64,000 nucleotides of DNA from Aphrocallistes beatrix (taxonomy: Eukaryota; Porifera; Hexactinellida; Sceptrulophora; Aphrocallistidae), in the NCBI GenBank assembly GCA_963281255.1, contig OY725494.1, positions 3,361,934 to 3,425,933 of the forward strand. Direction: 5' to 3'. The position numbers and the translations under genes are program-made. Every line of letters starts with the position of its first letter. Position 1 is the first letter of the stretch. The notes beneath the pieces were generated by a model. The model did not search any database, was not told where the DNA came from, and saw nothing but the letters and a program-made list of their open reading frames with translations. This document shows positions 42,887-52,267 of this stretch, one piece after another.

Positions 42887-45800
42887 ATGGAGAAAGTCAG
42901 TATATCAAACATACTCATTTTATCCCAGAAATATAAAGCTGGTCTTTCCAGCTCTTCATTCAAAATAGACCCGGCCATCAAGGGGGAGGTAACCCTCTCC
43001 CCTGACCATGTCCAACTCCTCGCTCTGCGTGACCCCACTGGCAGCATTCCCTGCATATGTCCCAAGTTCTCGATCAACATATTAGGCAACGTCATCAAAG
43101 CAACCCGCTGGCACTTGACTAGCGTGTACAATGCGGCTAGACTCGATCTGCCGACCTTCTACTTGGAGATAGACGAGTTTGAGGTGAGAGAGGTAGCTGT
43201 CACTCCTGTTTTGAATGAAAGCCCGTATGAACATGGACACTCTATCTCGTCAGAGCCAGATTCAGATACGGCGACTCTCTCAGGTCGCCTGCTACACCTG
43301 TATCCTGTGTACAAGTTGAACGTGTATGCATACCTGCTCTTATTCCAGATCAAAGATGAACGTGTGTACGTGCTCTTCACAGGAGATGACCTCCTCAGCC
43401 TCCACTCACTACTCAAGCCAGATCAGGAATATAGAATTACGAACACAACCAAAGTAGAAAGGAATGTCAAAATGTTTTTATCAACTCAAAGAACAAACGT
43501 CATATTACTACCCTCAGATGAAATCACACCAGCTGCTACTCAGCTACACGACAACCACTCCACTCTAGAAGGAGTGGTGACTGGGTTTGTGGAGATGGAA
43601 TCTGGCCATTTCATACTTGACAACTCTGTACATCTCTTTATTTGCCACATGCCAGCTTTCTTGCCTATTTGGGGGTTGAAAGTTGGTGCTAAAATCCGCG
43701 TATCTGAATTTAGGCTGTGCACCACGGGTTCGAATGAAAGTCTTACACAATATGCCTGGTGCTGTCATCACACGAGAATAGAGGTGTTGAGTCTGAGCGG
43801 TGACTCCATTCTCTTCTTTCCTTATCTCCCTAGGATGCTCTCCTCCCTCTTATTATACCCCAGCTTGATCCCTTCCAGTGTTCTCCATCTCACTCTGATT
43901 TTAGAGAAATTGAAACAGTCTTTCGGGATATTTCGTGGCATGATCCATCATCTGATTGAACTATTCAACTTGAAGTATCTTTCTCCATCAGACCCTGTTA
44001 CAGAACTGAAGATGACACTATTCGCCAAAGAGTGTAACATCATTCCATTCACTGAGTTGTATCTTCCCACTACCTTCACTATCACAGAGCTAACTGAATG
44101 GTTATCTCTCTCACTATCTCATGACGAGTTTATAGAAGAACTCAATCACACCAAGTTTGACTTCACGTCTCATCCCTCCTGGGATCGAATCAAGCACTCC
44201 TCCACTCTGGTAGATGACATGATGAAAGGGACTTTGATCGGTAGGATAGTTTTATGTCCAGATACCGGTCATGTGGTCCTAACAGACATGGCTACCAAGC
44301 TCCCTATCCATTTCTCTTCCGGCATATTTCCAGATCAGTTAGTTAAACTTGAAGACTCGATCGTGGCTATTAAAGACTACGACTTGGTAGTGGAACGAAG
44401 TGCCTTCCCCAACCAAATATCCAAACTAACTCATGCTTATATCTGCACCAAATACAAGGACTTGTTCACCATACTCCCTCACACTAACAGCCCGGACAAG
44501 TCTGGACTGTATCTGATACTTGTTATGAGCAAATCACCCTTGAAAATGGATCTCACCCCCGGTAAGAAAGTTGAGTTCAAGTTCATAGTTTACACTAAGA
44601 TCTACATTAACTGTATCACCTCGTACTCCCAGTGTGATAACGACCCTACGCACACTCTGATTGGAGAGCTGCCCCTCGTGTTCCATTCGGACGAGGTGAA
44701 GTGGTGGAGAATGGTTGAGCCCGGTTGGCTCTACTACTGGAGTGGATACGACACCTCCCAAATGACACCTTACATAATTTCTAGAGGTAATATCATGACT
44801 TTTAAGCCGGGTTGGTCTCTCCACCCCATCGGACAGCTCCCCGCTCGACCACTGCTGGCCCCAGAATACGATAGCATCTCACTCTTGCATAAAGTTAAAG
44901 AAGGAGAATGCAAGACTTGCGTCATCATGGGGAAGATTCTCTCAATTGGTTTCTTCCCTAATTGTTTTCTAAAGGCACAGTTTGCGCATAAGAACGAAGA
45001 GTGGGTCGTAGTAAATATACGAAATTTTAATAAGCCGATTCGTCTCTCAGATCTAGAGAAGCACAGCTTTCCACTGCTCCCTTTGTTCTACTCTCTCAGG
45101 CTTCATCTCACATTTCCTGTCACTGACTCCTTGTACCTCCCCATCTACATCAACCTCCCCCTGTGCAGGATGCCGATTGGACTGGAGGTAGGATCGTGGG
45201 TGAAGCTAACTGGGGTCAAGATTAAATACCAAAACTCTCTGCCGAGAGGAAATATTGACAACAGAGGCTCCATCGAGATCATGGCCCATCCTCCTTCCTC
45301 CCAACTTCCTCCATCCATATATGGAAAAATAAAAAATATCTCTCCTGCTAACTTCAGAACCTTCCAAACCTTATCTCTTCGCGTCGCTAAATCCCTAACA
45401 CAAGAAGAAACCGTCGATCAACCATCCCAGACTGCTTCCCCTGCTAAGGGTATGTACTCCAATCGTTTCGCTTTCTGTAAAGAACAGAGAGTGACCGAAC
45501 TGGAAAAGAGACGGATGCAGAAATTCTCAATTCTCTTGAAGTATCACAAGGTCCTCCGTCTAAACCTACACATTGACAAGATGATATCCCTCACCGTTCA
45601 GAAGAGTTGTTACTGCTGCAAGCAACAAGCACGCACGTTCAGTAGCTGCCCGAGAGCCACCTTTAGAATAACTTCAAACCTATTTGCGTGTATTAACAAC
45701 GAAACAATCATAGTTAAAACTACGAACTTGTGTACTAAGCAACTCACAAACATAACTGAATCCCAAATGGATGAGTTGATTCGCCTGCTAGAAGACGGAA

Positions 45801-45991
45801 GTGTGATAGAAATTGATAAAAGTTACTTTGATATGCAACATTCTTCCCCTCAATGGCTCTACAATCTGTTTTTTAACTTCAAAACCTATGAACTAGACGC
45901 CATCGTGACATATTCTATTTCAACTGATGAAACGAAAACCCCTGGAAAATATCCCTTCCAGCTTCATCTCTACCACTTCAAATTCATCTAA
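42887..45991 (+). CDS. CTC1: CTC1-like telomere maintenance protein (CST complex)
   Basis: One uninterrupted frame of 1034 residues, unlike its intron-rich neighbours. CTC1 is the large multi-OB-fold subunit of CST, which binds single-stranded telomeric DNA and recruits polymerase alpha-primase. The N-terminal block VQLLALRDPTGSIPCICPKF with the WHL and YLEIDEFEV strands looks like an OB fold of this family. A later C-x2-C pair (KSCYCCKQQ) and helical tail (MDELIRLLEDGSVIEID, then a final beta region YPFQLHLYHFKFI) parallel the C-terminal TEN1-binding OB of CTC1. Human CTC1 is 1217 residues. CTC1 diverges fast, so this call rests on pattern and length rather than strong motifs. A polyadenylation-type AATAAA follows near 46047. 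It may be a retrocopy that replaced the intron-bearing gene. Confidence 0.62.
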   Translation: MEKVSISNILILSQKYKAGLSSSSFKIDPAIKGEVTLSPDHVQLLALRDPTGSIPCICPKFSINILGNVIKATRWHLTSVYNAARLDLPTFYLEIDEFEVREVAVTPVLNESPYEHGHSISSEPDSDTATLSGRLLHLYPVYKLNVYAYLLLFQIKDERVYVLFTGDDLLSLHSLLKPDQEYRITNTTKVERNVKMFLSTQRTNVILLPSDEITPAATQLHDNHSTLEGVVTGFVEMESGHFILDNSVHLFICHMPAFLPIWGLKVGAKIRVSEFRLCTTGSNESLTQYAWCCHHTRIEVLSLSGDSILFFPYLPRMLSSLLLYPSLIPSSVLHLTLILEKLKQSFGIFRGMIHHLIELFNLKYLSPSDPVTELKMTLFAKECNIIPFTELYLPTTFTITELTEWLSLSLSHDEFIEELNHTKFDFTSHPSWDRIKHSSTLVDDMMKGTLIGRIVLCPDTGHVVLTDMATKLPIHFSSGIFPDQLVKLEDSIVAIKDYDLVVERSAFPNQISKLTHAYICTKYKDLFTILPHTNSPDKSGLYLILVMSKSPLKMDLTPGKKVEFKFIVYTKIYINCITSYSQCDNDPTHTLIGELPLVFHSDEVKWWRMVEPGWLYYWSGYDTSQMTPYIISRGNIMTFKPGWSLHPIGQLPARPLLAPEYDSISLLHKVKEGECKTCVIMGKILSIGFFPNCFLKAQFAHKNEEWVVVNIRNFNKPIRLSDLEKHSFPLLPLFYSLRLHLTFPVTDSLYLPIYINLPLCRMPIGLEVGSWVKLTGVKIKYQNSLPRGNIDNRGSIEIMAHPPSSQLPPSIYGKIKNISPANFRTFQTLSLRVAKSLTQEETVDQPSQTASPAKGMYSNRFAFCKEQRVTELEKRRMQKFSILLKYHKVLRLNLHIDKMISLTVQKSCYCCKQQARTFSSCPRATFRITSNLFACINNETIIVKTTNLCTKQLTNITESQMDELIRLLEDGSVIEIDKSYFDMQHSSPQWLYNLFFNFKTYELDAIVTYSISTDETKTPGKYPFQLHLYHFKFI

Positions 45992-46249
45992 AGTCACTAG
46001 GTTTAATTTCTGAAACGGGTTTTTATTAATAGTGTTATCCGGTTCAATAAAACACTGTTAGGATCCTACTAATTCATCACCTGTATTTTACAAATTATTA
46101 ATATCGCTGCAGATTCAAATGCTATCTCGATGCTTGCTTACTAATGGTTCAACATTAGATGATGAACAGAATGTACTGTTTACACTTGCATAGCAGCAGT
46201 TGGAGCATGCCGTTCTGGGACCACGAATATTTTTGGGAGAAAATTAAAT

Positions 46250-46388
46250 AAAAGCTCAATTGGGACACCAGTTAATCGGAACAAGTCTCCAGGATCCGGA
46301 GCAGAAAGTAAACCTCCATAGCATAGGCGCTACTAATCAGGACAAGATATTGAGACCTCAGATGTGTCCCGATGAGCGGAATGGACTG
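46250..46388. repeat. Damaged pogo/Tigger-like MITE
   Basis: The right end reads, inverted, CAGTCCATTCCGCTCATCGG then GACAC, and is followed by TA (46389-46390), matching the family at 4475 and 50050. Internal CAGTTAATCGGAACAAGTCT and TAATCAGGACAAG are family sequence. The left terminus is not recognisable. Confidence 0.55.
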
Positions 46389-46664
46389 TATTATGTACTG
46401 GTTCACCGCTCTAGTAGAGTTTACATCAGTGCTCGACAAGATCAAAATGTGTGGTTGCTATATTAGCCACATGTTCATTGTTTCTGGTGGCTAAGAACCA
46501 TCACCATCAACCACCAGATTTGCCGAGCACTTGTTTATTCCATTCATCTATGTTGGGAACTCCCCCGTCTGCTCGTTTGGTGCACCTAATGAAACAATTG
46601 TACCGAAATTCCTAAGCCAATCCAGTAATTGTCTTAGTAACCCTGATTTGTACTGGTCACATCG

Positions 46665-46690
46665 ATCCCTAGATTCTAGAATCTAGGGAT
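46665..46690. repeat. Perfect 26-bp palindrome
   Basis: ATCCCTAGATTCT is directly followed by its reverse complement AGAATCTAGGGAT. Isolated, no known role. Confidence 0.9.
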
Positions 46691-48179
46691 GCCCGATTTT
46701 GTCAGTTTGTTGGAATAACATTGACACAAGCCATACATAAAATTCACTGAACACGAGTCTTAATTAATGGCTTCTGTTCAGTCTAGTATCCAACTCGTTG
46801 CTATTGCATTATAACTGTACTAAGAGAGTTGGCTGTAGTTAGTTTATAATCTAACCATAATATCTGCACACTCTCTACTAGCGTATTCATTCCCTTCTTC
46901 GGGCTTCAGATGATTCGTTATATTCAAAGCAGTTACTTATTGCCCCTTTGCTTCCAAGCTGATTGATCGTCATCTCTTTATTCTTCTTCAGCGACACAAT
47001 CCTACCAATGTGTGAGTCACCATGATGCCGCTGTGATCAGGTGAGTATTCATATTTGCTTATTACGTTTTTCTTTGTTTGATGATGCATATACTTGTTAT
47101 GCGAGTTTATACGCTGTCCTTTAATTTATGAAGTAATAATGAAGCATGACGATTCTCATAGTCAATCATTAAGTGCCGACGGTCTCATTGTGACGCTAAA
47201 GCAGCCTATGTGTGTTTATTAGTCGATATTGCATTCAGGGTATTATAAAGCCCTCCAGAGATATGCCTCAATCGGTAAACTTTATGATGCAGGATAATAT
47301 TCCAAATTTTCACGCTCCTAAACACCTTCCGGCTTAACATCATACACCTAAAGAGGCGTCCCATGCTCCTAGATAATCTTAGATTGCATTGTATGTGTAT
47401 CTGCCAGGATTCGACTCCATTTGATATATGATCGTGAAGATTCCATTTGATATATGATCGTGAAGATTCCATTTGGGAATATTGATTCTTGGTTAATTAA
47501 TATCTCCTCACTGGTATCTCATTAGGTAAATGCGTTCGAATATAAAGTCAACCTCGTTTCTAACGTCATTGGCATTATTCAATCCTGTTCAGCACCACTT
47601 TGATAAACTCGTGCGCTTCATTGTAAGACGAAGGAACAGGTAGTTGGATCCCAAGGGTAGCTCTCATGTGAATATGCTTACAAACAAACTACTCGAGTCG
47701 CACATCTTGTGTTACCATCGGCACTGCTATGTTCTGAGGGCTGGGTGGGAACCACTATAGGGGATCATTCTGGGTACATGCCTTCCTAAATTGTCCTAGT
47801 TGCGCCCAGGGTATCGCTAGGATTTTTTGTTCACAGGGAACACACTGCAGGGTGGATCTAGAAGGGTCATGGAGCGAGCTACTGTAAGAGCGGTCAGGGG
47901 GCCTTGCCTCCCGGGAAAACATCTGTTGTCTGGACATATTTGACTGAAAATTCAGGAAAATATGAGTCTCTAACTGAAATTGCGATTGATCCATTAGCGG
48001 AATTCGACTAGGATTTAATGCTTTCATTGTTCCGAATTATTCAAATTTTTCCCCCTGTGCCTATGACATATTTGCTAAGAGGGTAACTACGTATTTTATA
48101 TATGATCACGTTGCTTCATAGGTTTTGCCATTTTACCTACATACTATTTATTATATTAGAGATTCCTATTATTTCATAT

Positions 48180-48290
48180 ATTTAAAAAGTAAGTAGCGCA
48201 TGCGCTGCATTTGAGTAGCGCATGCGCTGCTTTTGAGTAGTACAGCGCATCCGCTACTCAAATGCACGCATGCGCTACTTACTTTTAAAT
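48180..48290. repeat. Hairpin element rich in GCGCATGCGC
   Basis: The outer arms TTTAAAAAGTAAGTAGCGCA and, inverted, ATTTAAAAGTAAGTAGCGCA enclose further AGTAGCGCATGCGCTGC copies and an imperfect inverse (GCGCATCCGCTACTCAAATGC). The core GCGCATGCGC is the binding motif of NRF-1 in animals. The fold-back layout suggests a small mobile element. Confidence 0.75.
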
Positions 48291-49154
48291 AGCTCATTAT
48301 TTAGTTTTGTTTGATATATTGTTAATGTAACAAGAGGGTAGAGCTTAATGTCACAATGAATTAACTGCCGGCACTTTTCGTTCGTGAGAAGAAGTTTGTA
48401 TTTTGGTTGGGTGATGATACCGATATGTAGTATTTGAATTAAATTTAATTTATTTTCTAGAAAAAAATGTTTGAATTTTGAATCCAACATTTGAGCCGCT
48501 TATACTTGGCTCACCGCTTTTCTTTTTGAAAAAGACAAATTCAATACCTTTGGCAATTGCAGAATTTCCGAGCAGACTAATCGGGTAGAACTTTCCAATT
48601 CAGATGTCGACGAACTCGAAATTTTAGGAGTTTTTCAAATTTGTGAAATTTCGTTAAAACCGCTGAACTGGATGGAGTTGATGCTTCAAAATGCGATTTT
48701 TGAATTCCAGCTAATGTACTGCTCGCGACGATTTCGAAGGGAATTTCTAACTAATTTTATCTGATGGTCCGCAAACATTTTCTTGAAGTATCCTGGTGCT
48801 GTGCAAAAATGCAACCTAAATTCCTTATCTTGTCCAGTTGTAATGAATTGTTCGAAAGGATTGGATTTCAAAGATTTTGTGTATTTTATGAAGTCGTAAG
48901 TTGAACTTCCAATCAATCACTCAATAAGTTTATTTATTTTTCTGAGTTTGAATGAACAAATTAATAAATAAAGATTTCCTTATTACCTTGGTTTTAGATA
49001 GATCCCGAATCGAGCAACTGATAACCACAAATTTAGCTCGTTATCTTTTTTTGAGAATTTCAATTTGGGACGATTTCGATTATTGAATTATTGTTCACCA
49101 TTTTATCTGTCCTCTATCCCACTAACTAGCTGTTGCTAGCATCAATTGTTCACA

Positions 49155-51498
49155 ATGTCTGTTAACGGCGGTGCCAGTTTGGCGGAAAGAACGAAAATAC
49201 TTCTGGATAGGACTGGGTACCCACACGACATCCATCCTGGCCAGCGGAGATATGGACCTAAGACCAACTCAAGTGACCCCCCTCGAGAAGCAGAAATATT
49301 CATCGGAAAGATTCCCAAAGTAAGTCGGAATAATCCATTTATTTTATTGAGAGAGTGATTAGTGAACATTGAGCATCTTACTTAGGACTGCTTTGAAGAC
49401 GAACTGGTCCCTCTGTTAGAGGGATGCGGTGAGATATACGACATCCGTCTTATGATGGTCCCTCACGATCCCGATTCAAACAAAGGGTTTGCTTTCGTCC
49501 GCATGACAACGAGAGATGCAGCTTTGGAATGCGTATCTAAGCTGGACAAGTATGCCATCCGTTCCGGGAAGGAATTAGGTGTGTGTATATCTGAGTCCAA
49601 CTGCAGACTCTTCATAGCTGGGATTCCAAAGAACAAGAGCCGAGATGAAATATTGAACGTAAGGAGTTGGCTCATAGATAATATCGCATTCCATAGCTCT
49701 ACCCATATATCCGTGTAGTAATTACTTAGTATTGTACTATCTCCCTCGCAGGAATTCACAACCGCAACGAAGGGGGTAGTTGACATCGTCTTTTACGCTG
49801 ATCCTAAAGACCTGAACAAGAACAGAGGATTTTGCTTTGTCGACTTTGATAGTCACGGAAATGCTTCCAACTGCCGCAAGCGGATCCTCAGCACTCGCCT
49901 CACGGTGTGGAACAAGAGCAACTTGGTGTGCGACTGGGCCATCCCTCAAGATGAGCCTGATGATGAGGTTATGTCGAAAGTAAAGACCCTCTTTATCAAA
50001 CACATAGCAGACTCCGTCAACCAAGCCAAGTGAGTTCATAAAACATGTACATGTGACTCCGCTTAATCGGGACACTTTGGTCCCGGATATTTTGTCCCGA
50101 TTAAGCGGAGTTCCCAATTAACCGATGAAATTTAGTATTCGCTTCTTTGTATGGAAACCATTTCGTTCCTGGAGACTTGTCCCAATTAAGCGGTTGTCCC
50201 GATTAAGCGCAGTTGACTGTACATACAAAATATTCATAAAAATATTAAAAATTATTGAGTCAGTAGAATTCTTTAAATCTTCATTGTTGTATCAGACGGA
50301 CATGTATATGATTGTCTATTTATAACTAGGCTGGAGGAAGTGTTTGGTGTGTATGGTAAAGTAGAGAAAGTGAACAGAATTAAGGACTACGCTTTCGTAT
50401 TTTTTGAAACTCGTGAAGGAGCTCTTTCCGCACAGGAGGGTATGAATGGGTTTGATCTGAACGGATCTCACATCTCCGTGTCTCTAGCGAAACCTGCCGC
50501 TAAGAACAAGGATATCACCCCAAAGAGCGGATACAGGACTGGATCAGGTGATGATACCTTCAATCTGACAGTCACTCAGTGCATGGACTTGAATGCTATT
50601 TCTATTTAGGAAATGAAGGCTACATGGGTGGTCAGGGGCGAAGACCGCGCGGACCTCCAAGAGGCGGGCCATGGGGTGGACCAGGTTACTACGATGACTG
50701 GGGCTATGGGCCGCCTCCTCCCCCTCCTCCGATGCACCACCCGCCTTATGACTACGGCCCGCCCGGAAGCGACTACTACCGCGGAGGTCCCCCCATGGTC
50801 TCCTACCCCACCTCCTCCATGGGGAGAGCCAGGAGTGGTGGAGGTTCCAAGCGCGGGGGTCCGGGAGGCAACAGACGAGGTAATCAGACGGGTTCCAAAC
50901 ACATAGGTGTCAGATTTTGCGTGAGACTCGAGAGCTCATTCATTTGTATCTAGGTCGTGGAGGCTCCAGACCAGAAGGCACCCCCACCAAACCCCCTGGA
51001 GGCGGCAGGGATAGAGACAGGGACAGGGACAGGGACAGGTCGAGCAGGGGACGCGGGCTGAAGAGTGCTCCTCGAGGGGGCGGTCCGGCGGCAGCAAGTA
51101 AGGCAGCGTACCCGCCCAATCCCGCACCGCAGCCCGAGTACAAGCAAGAGTGGAACGCTGCGGACTACACCGCCGCTGGTTATGCGAGCTACCCCGGGTA
51201 CAACTCGGCAGCAGCGCCTACCTGGACAGAAGACTACACGAGTGATACTTGGCAGCAGCCCGGTAAGCGTCCGGCAACCGCAGCCGCCACTCCCGACCCG
51301 AAGCGAGCTCAGTACCAGGCGACCACATCCGCGAACCAGTGGGCCGGACAGTACCAGGCCCCCGCTGCCTACCCCGCCACTCCCCAGACACAGCAGTGGC
51401 CCGCACAGTCCTGGGCCCCACAGCAGCCGGCCCAGGCTCAACCTCAGGATCCGGCTCAGGCGACCGCTTGGAACTACTCAACCACCTGGAAGCAGTAG
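49155..51498 (+). CDS. SYNCRIP: hnRNP Q/R family RNA-binding protein, three RRMs
   Basis: Six exons (49155-49319, 49386-49658, 49752-50029, 50330-50547, 50610-50879, 50954-51498) give 582 residues (human hnRNP Q 623). RRM1 (about 47-118): EIFIGKIPKD and KGFAFVRM. RRM2 (about 127-205): CRLFIAGIPKNKSRDEI and RGFCFVDFDS. RRM3 (about 222-292): KTLFIKHIADSVNQAKLEEV and DYAFVFFETREGA. The leader LLDRTGYPHDIHPGQRRYGP is the hnRNP R/Q N-terminal box. The tail has RGG and GRGG motifs, polyPro, an RD repeat (GRDRDRDRDRDRSSRGRG) and a Gln/Ala/Pro/Tyr-rich low-complexity end, as in hnRNP R/Q. The family acts in splicing, mRNA stability and transport. The coding end is much more GC-rich than the flanks. 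Intron 3 contains a MITE. Confidence 0.93.
50050..50219. mobile_element. pogo/Tigger-like MITE in SYNCRIP intron 3
   Basis: A 170-bp element flanked by TA (50048-50049, 50220-50221), exactly the length of the copy at 4475-4644. Ends: CATGTGACTCCGCTTAATCG and, inverted, CAGTCAACTGCGCTTAATCG. Internal GTCCCGATTAAGCGGAG forms a second hairpin. Confidence 0.75.
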
Positions 51499-52267
51499 GG
51501 CCTGTACGGCTCCACTGCTTGCTTATACTGTTTGGCTCCATACCTTATTCCTCCATCTATACTCAGTCGGATAATTCTTCTTTCTTGTAGTAGTGTATTG
51601 TGATTATTACTTGTGTTTACGTAGGATAGTATTTTCTCACTCGCTTCACATGATCTTGCTTTCATTTCTCAATAATGTAGCAACAACCTAGTAGTATAAT
51701 TCCACTGTTTTAATTCTAACGTCGGTATAAAGGAGTCGAGGTATACAGTATACTCCAGTCCCGCCGTTCCTGCATAAACTATGCATGGTGGTACAGTACA
51801 GGCGTTCAATAATAGTTGGACCTTGGCCGATGTCCAAACGTTATTTTGACATCGAGGCTTACTTTCAATCAACCTGTCATTACTCGGTCAAAGTAGATCT
51901 GAGAGAGCACAACACAATTCCTAGTTTTGAAAAGCTTCAATTCTCCATCGTTTTATAATTCCATATTTCGCCTTCAAAATAGACTTTTAGAACGGCCCCA
52001 ATATCCAAAGTTAGGCGACTACAATCAAACAAGCTTGTTTTAATGATTTGTGCTAGAAGTCGCACTCGTTTTTGATACGTTTCGCTGTGTTCGGATAATT
52101 ATTAATAAGCGAGTTGTAACAAAGATTGGAGTTATCAGCTGATTTACGCTTGCCCACCCCTGGATTAACTGGGTATATTGTGTGTGTGCGGACACGCAAA
52201 GTTCTCTTGTACATTGCAGCAATCTACAATTAAAAAACTCAACTTTCCCCCATAGATTGTTCTTAGA
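51499..52267. other. Intergenic between SYNCRIP and DRC7
   Basis: SYNCRIP 3'UTR and DRC7 upstream sequence. No coding exon or clear repeat was found in this 770-bp stretch. Confidence 0.4.

Larger units (their letters stand above)
45992..49154. other. 3.2-kb intergenic region with scattered repeats
   Basis: No conserved gene found. It holds a damaged pogo-like MITE (46250-46388), two palindromic elements (46665-46690, 48180-48290) and a 30-bp tandem duplication near 47405-47470 (CATTTGATATATGATCGTGA). An isolated exon-like stretch at 46991-47040 sits between a CTTCTTCAG acceptor and a GTGAGT donor. Minus-strand frames at 47755-48027 and 48686-48916 are open but show no domain. Confidence 0.5.

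Noticed and set aside
47755-48027. 90-residue minus-strand frame
   Set aside because: No domain, no splice-compatible partner exon and a composition not clearly coding. Left as unexplained.
48686-48916. 76-residue minus-strand frame (DFIKYTKSLKSNPFEQF)
   Set aside because: Looks mildly protein-like but is isolated, AT-rich and lacks a partner exon or known motif.
51065-51574. Long overlapping frames on both strands over the GC-rich SYNCRIP 3' exon
   Set aside because: They are shadows of the Gln/Pro/Ala-rich tail. Only the frame in phase with the RRM exons has a domain context.
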